A stretch of DNA of 64,000 bases from an uncultured Oscillospiraceae bacterium (GTDB lineage Bacteria > Bacillota > Clostridia > Oscillospirales > Oscillospiraceae): contig CAJFQQ010000004.1 of NCBI GenBank assembly GCA_904419145.1, positions 30,471 through 94,470 on the forward strand. The letters run 5' to 3'. Each line of letters starts with the position of its first letter. The stretch's first letter is position 1. The notes beneath the pieces are model-generated. The model did not search any database. It was not told the origin of the DNA and saw only the letters and a program-made list of their open reading frames with translations. This document shows, one piece after another, positions 62,075-64,000 of this stretch. Position numbers and translations under genes: made by a program.

Positions 62075-63310
62075 TCAGGCCTTGCCATACTCCCGGACGG
62101 TCTCAAACAGTGCTTCCATGTTAGCCCGGGGGGCGTGGTCAATACTGGCACTCATACCAAACATATAGCCGCCGCCAGGTGCCATAATATCCAGAATCTC
62201 CTTGGCCTTATCCCGAACCTGCTCCGGCTTATCAAACATCAGGGACTGATTGGGGAATCCGCCCATCATGCAGGCAATGCCTCCCAGCTCCCGTTTGGCC
62301 GCCTTAAAATCTACCTCCTCAAAATGATAGATCACCTTACCCACAGGTACATCCGCCAAATATTTCAGGCGAGTTGTATAAGGCCCCTCTGTAAAGACAA
62401 CAGGGGTCAGCCCATTTTCGATCATGGCCAGAATCCATTTGCGCAGATACGGCCAATAGAAATCCCGGTAAGTCTCGTCGCTGATGAAATTGTCAAACGC
62501 CTTATGGAGCATGACCCAGGCATATTTGCAGCCTGTCGCTTTACACTGGGCCAGAGACCCCTGGATATGATACTCCACGAAACGATCCAGCGTCTTGCGC
62601 ACATTCTCCGGCTGAATCAGCAGATCGGCAAAGAACCCCATGGTACAGCGCAGGGAGTCTGCCAGCATGTCAAACGCAGTGGCACTCCCGGTTCCACTAA
62701 TAAAAGGATATCCCATCTCTGTGATGGTTTTCACTGCCTCGGCGTTATGCCTGCGATAGTCAGCAATCGCCTCGGCACACTGCTCCAGCTTTTTATACAT
62801 CTCCAGCATAGCCGGGGTCGTGAAAGCCTCAATATGTCCGGTGATCCGGGTGCACATCACCTGCCAATTCAAATTAGTCAGCGGCGCAAAAATGTCTGCC
62901 GTCCGCGGCATAAATTTTCCAATCGCAAATTGGGCAGGCGCGTCGTGGAACTCGTCGTATTCATCCTCCATCATGGTCTCATACTCAACAAACTGATAGG
63001 GGGCATTCACATCCAGTCCCTTGGGATCGCCAGGCCAGCGAACCGTTTTCAACCCTGCAATTTCGTAGACTTTGCTAGGGAAGTTGGAGGAACACATGCT
63101 GGCTACATCGGGATCAAACTCTTGATGGTAGCGATAGAAGCATGCATTGCCCCGCTCGTAGTCCCGCATGGCGTCAGCCAGTGTCATCCCATATTCCAGA
63201 TACGGCCAATAGTTGACTCGGACAGCATTCACTACACGCTTTGTTGGCTTCAGCGCAATCGTATCTTGGATCAGCTGCAGTCTCTCATTATACTTCTCCT
63301 GAGTTGTCAT
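62075..63310 (-). CDS. Uroporphyrinogen-decarboxylase-family protein (URO-D/MtaA-like)
   Basis: 411 residues of the URO-D barrel type. The C-terminal MMGGFPNQSLMFDKPEQVRDKAKEILDIMAPGGGYMFG resembles cobalamin/CoM-type methyltransferases rather than HemE. N-terminal NYWPYLEYGMTLADAMRDY and the DPDVASMCSSNFPSKVYEI segment are typical of gut anaerobe homologues, which often serve in methyl transfer or O-demethylation. No corrinoid protein or MtaB-like gene is adjacent. ATG at 63310 with AAAGGA upstream; a much longer frame is spurious. Confidence 0.87.
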   Translation of the reverse strand: MTTQEKYNERLQLIQDTIALKPTKRVVNAVRVNYWPYLEYGMTLADAMRDYERGNACFYRYHQEFDPDVASMCSSNFPSKVYEIAGLKTVRWPGDPKGLDVNAPYQFVEYETMMEDEYDEFHDAPAQFAIGKFMPRTADIFAPLTNLNWQVMCTRITGHIEAFTTPAMLEMYKKLEQCAEAIADYRRHNAEAVKTITEMGYPFISGTGSATAFDMLADSLRCTMGFFADLLIQPENVRKTLDRFVEYHIQGSLAQCKATGCKYAWVMLHKAFDNFISDETYRDFYWPYLRKWILAMIENGLTPVVFTEGPYTTRLKYLADVPVGKVIYHFEEVDFKAAKRELGGIACMMGGFPNQSLMFDKPEQVRDKAKEILDIMAPGGGYMFGMSASIDHAPRANMEALFETVREYGKA

Positions 63311-63459
63311 GGCGTCGTTCCTTTCTGGTTTGATATATAGGGCGATTCTTTTATGATTCTTTCCAATCACATTTGCGGCTTCTTTGAAATCCGCCTGTCC
63401 GTTTTGTGAAATTAGTCTAAGCAGACACAATATATTTCTTCATCCATTGTCATATTTTT

Positions 63460-63488
63460 ACTATAGTTCGCAAAACCTGTTTTGTCAA
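63460..63488 (-). promoter_or_regulatory. Promoter of the URO-D family gene
   Basis: Minus strand -35 TTGACA (63483-63488), 17-base spacer, -10 TATAGT (63460-63465); leader about 145 bases. Confidence 0.8.
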
Positions 63489-63544
63489 GAAAATTGTGTC
63501 CCGCTAACCGACAGAGTTGTCCCCCTTGCGCAATGAAACCTAAA

Positions 63545-63580
63545 AAGAAAAAGGACATCCCTGAGGATGTCCTTTTTCTT
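63545..63580. terminator. Hairpin terminator with T tracts on both strands
   Basis: Perfect 16-base arms (63545-63560, 63565-63580), CTGA loop. It isolates the URO-D gene from whatever lies to its right. Confidence 0.75.
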
Positions 63581-63705
63581 GGTCAGGGTATAACGATAGG
63601 ACTTCAAGCTCTCAAGTTCAGGTCACCAAACTGAAGCCCAGCGGAGCGGGTTCGGTTTGGTGCGGAGGAGCAAGGGAGCGGACGGATGACGTTCTTTCCT
63701 GCCGA

Positions 63706-63746
63706 AAGAAAAAAGAACGTCGGAGCAAAGCGGACTTTGCTTCGAC
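63706..63746 (-). terminator. Terminator of the tRNA remnant
   Basis: 14-base stem with two mismatches (63717-63730, 63734-63746 region) followed on the minus strand by TTCTTTTTT, immediately 3' of the tRNA CCA end. Confidence 0.7.
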
Positions 63747-63748
63747 GT

Positions 63749-63793
63749 TGGTCCGAGTGGGGAGACTCGAACTCCCGGCATCTTGCTCCCAAA
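63749..63793 (-). pseudogene. 3' half of a tRNA-Pro-like gene, probable attachment site
   Basis: Minus strand: anticodon loop TTTGGGA (TGG, Pro), stem strand GCAAG, variable loop, T arm GGGAG-TTCGAGT-CTCCC, acceptor strand CACTCGG, A, and CCA. The 5' side that should follow (stem CTTGC, D arm, acceptor CCGAGTG) is missing: beyond the anticodon loop the sequence is unrelated. A tRNA cut exactly at the anticodon loop, with its own terminator, is what an attL/attR of a tyrosine-recombinase element looks like. Confidence 0.7.
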
Positions 63794-64000
63794 CGCTTGA
63801 ACCAAATTTTTTGTGGTGATTTGTAGTGCTTTCCGGCGCTTTCCGCTCGGTATTGAATATTTTTTGGCGCTCTTAAATCCGCTGTTTCCACGTGTTCCGG
63901 CCCTGACTGTGGTCAAATATGGGGTCAAAAACGCTTCCTGACCAGGGGCGGCAGGTGTCTGCCAGCCCCGGCCCGGAAGCGTTTTTCGCTTGTTTGGGTT
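63794..64000. other. Edge of putative integrated element, no gene seen
   Basis: Directly next to the tRNA remnant. Contains an AAAAACGCTTCC/GGAAGCGTTTTT inverted repeat (63926-63985) which looks like a terminator for a minus-strand gene beyond the window, possibly the integrase. No reading frame here is credible. Confidence 0.45.

Noticed and set aside
62030..63340. 436-codon plus-strand open frame
   Set aside because: Antisense to the URO-D family gene, without motifs or ribosome binding site.
63623..63928. About 100-codon minus-strand frame ending over the tRNA remnant
   Set aside because: The peptide is largely a translation of tRNA sequence and its terminator; a typical false gene call at tRNA 3' ends.

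Overview
The window looks like chromosomal DNA from a GC-rich anaerobic Firmicute of the gut, most likely Oscillospiraceae/Clostridia. The evidence is strong AGGAGG-type ribosome binding sites with ATG, GTG or TTG starts, sigma-A type promoters, many intrinsic terminators, an oxygen-sensitive two-subunit L-serine dehydratase, NADP-type glutamate dehydrogenase, a minimal two-gene SUF system and anaerobe-typical purine/ureide genes. Genus assignment is inference. All functions come from reading motifs; no database search was run.

Left part (1-12.4 kb): the end of thiC, an HPr-like protein that has lost the phosphorylatable His15, a PfkB sugar kinase, then a long minus-strand operon. That operon holds a dipeptide epimerase, two serine beta-lactamase-fold hydrolases and a complete Dpp/Opp-type ABC importer (two permeases, two ATPases, binding lipoprotein). 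Together they suggest import and breakdown of cell-wall-type or other D-amino-acid-containing peptides.

12.4-33.7 kb: housekeeping and stress functions. These are two alkyltransferase-like proteins, asparaginase, a CoA-disulfide-reductase/rhodanese pair, a HAD phosphatase and a small amidohydrolase. There follows an osmolyte-type ABC transporter (ATPase-CBS, permease, permease fused to binding protein) behind a BusR-like GntR/RCK_C regulator whose operator overlaps its promoter. A TlpA lipoprotein, a 48-residue CXXC protein and a polyferredoxin form a redox operon. Then come ppk-pfkA, gdhA, a SufC/SufBD pair, a MATE exporter and an Lrp-type regulator.

33.7-54.3 kb: an accessory catabolic region. 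It has DegV, a dihydropyrimidinase-type hydrolase with a YgeY-like M20 hydrolase, an MFS transporter with a LysR regulator, a threonine-synthase-like enzyme behind a small ribbon-helix-helix protein, a PLP enzyme of unknown substrate with a YheO/DauR-like regulator, a second YgeY, a nucleobase/nucleoside deaminase, the knotted carbamoyltransferase YgeW, carbamate kinase, and a four-gene BMP-type nucleoside/purine ABC importer with a structured leader. The gene set resembles the E. coli ygeW-ygeY-hyuA-yqeA region and anaerobic purine/urate clusters. The expected output is ATP from carbamoyl phosphate.

54.3-64 kb: a membrane protein, L-serine dehydratase, a polysaccharide deacetylase lipoprotein with a ten-C tract, a pseudouridine synthase, a cold-shock protein with an attenuator-like leader, a secreted nuclease, a DUF2284 protein and a URO-D family protein. 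The window ends at the 3' half of a tRNA-Pro-like gene cut at the anticodon loop, which looks like the attachment site of an integrated element extending to the right. No CRISPR array, rRNA or insertion sequence was seen.
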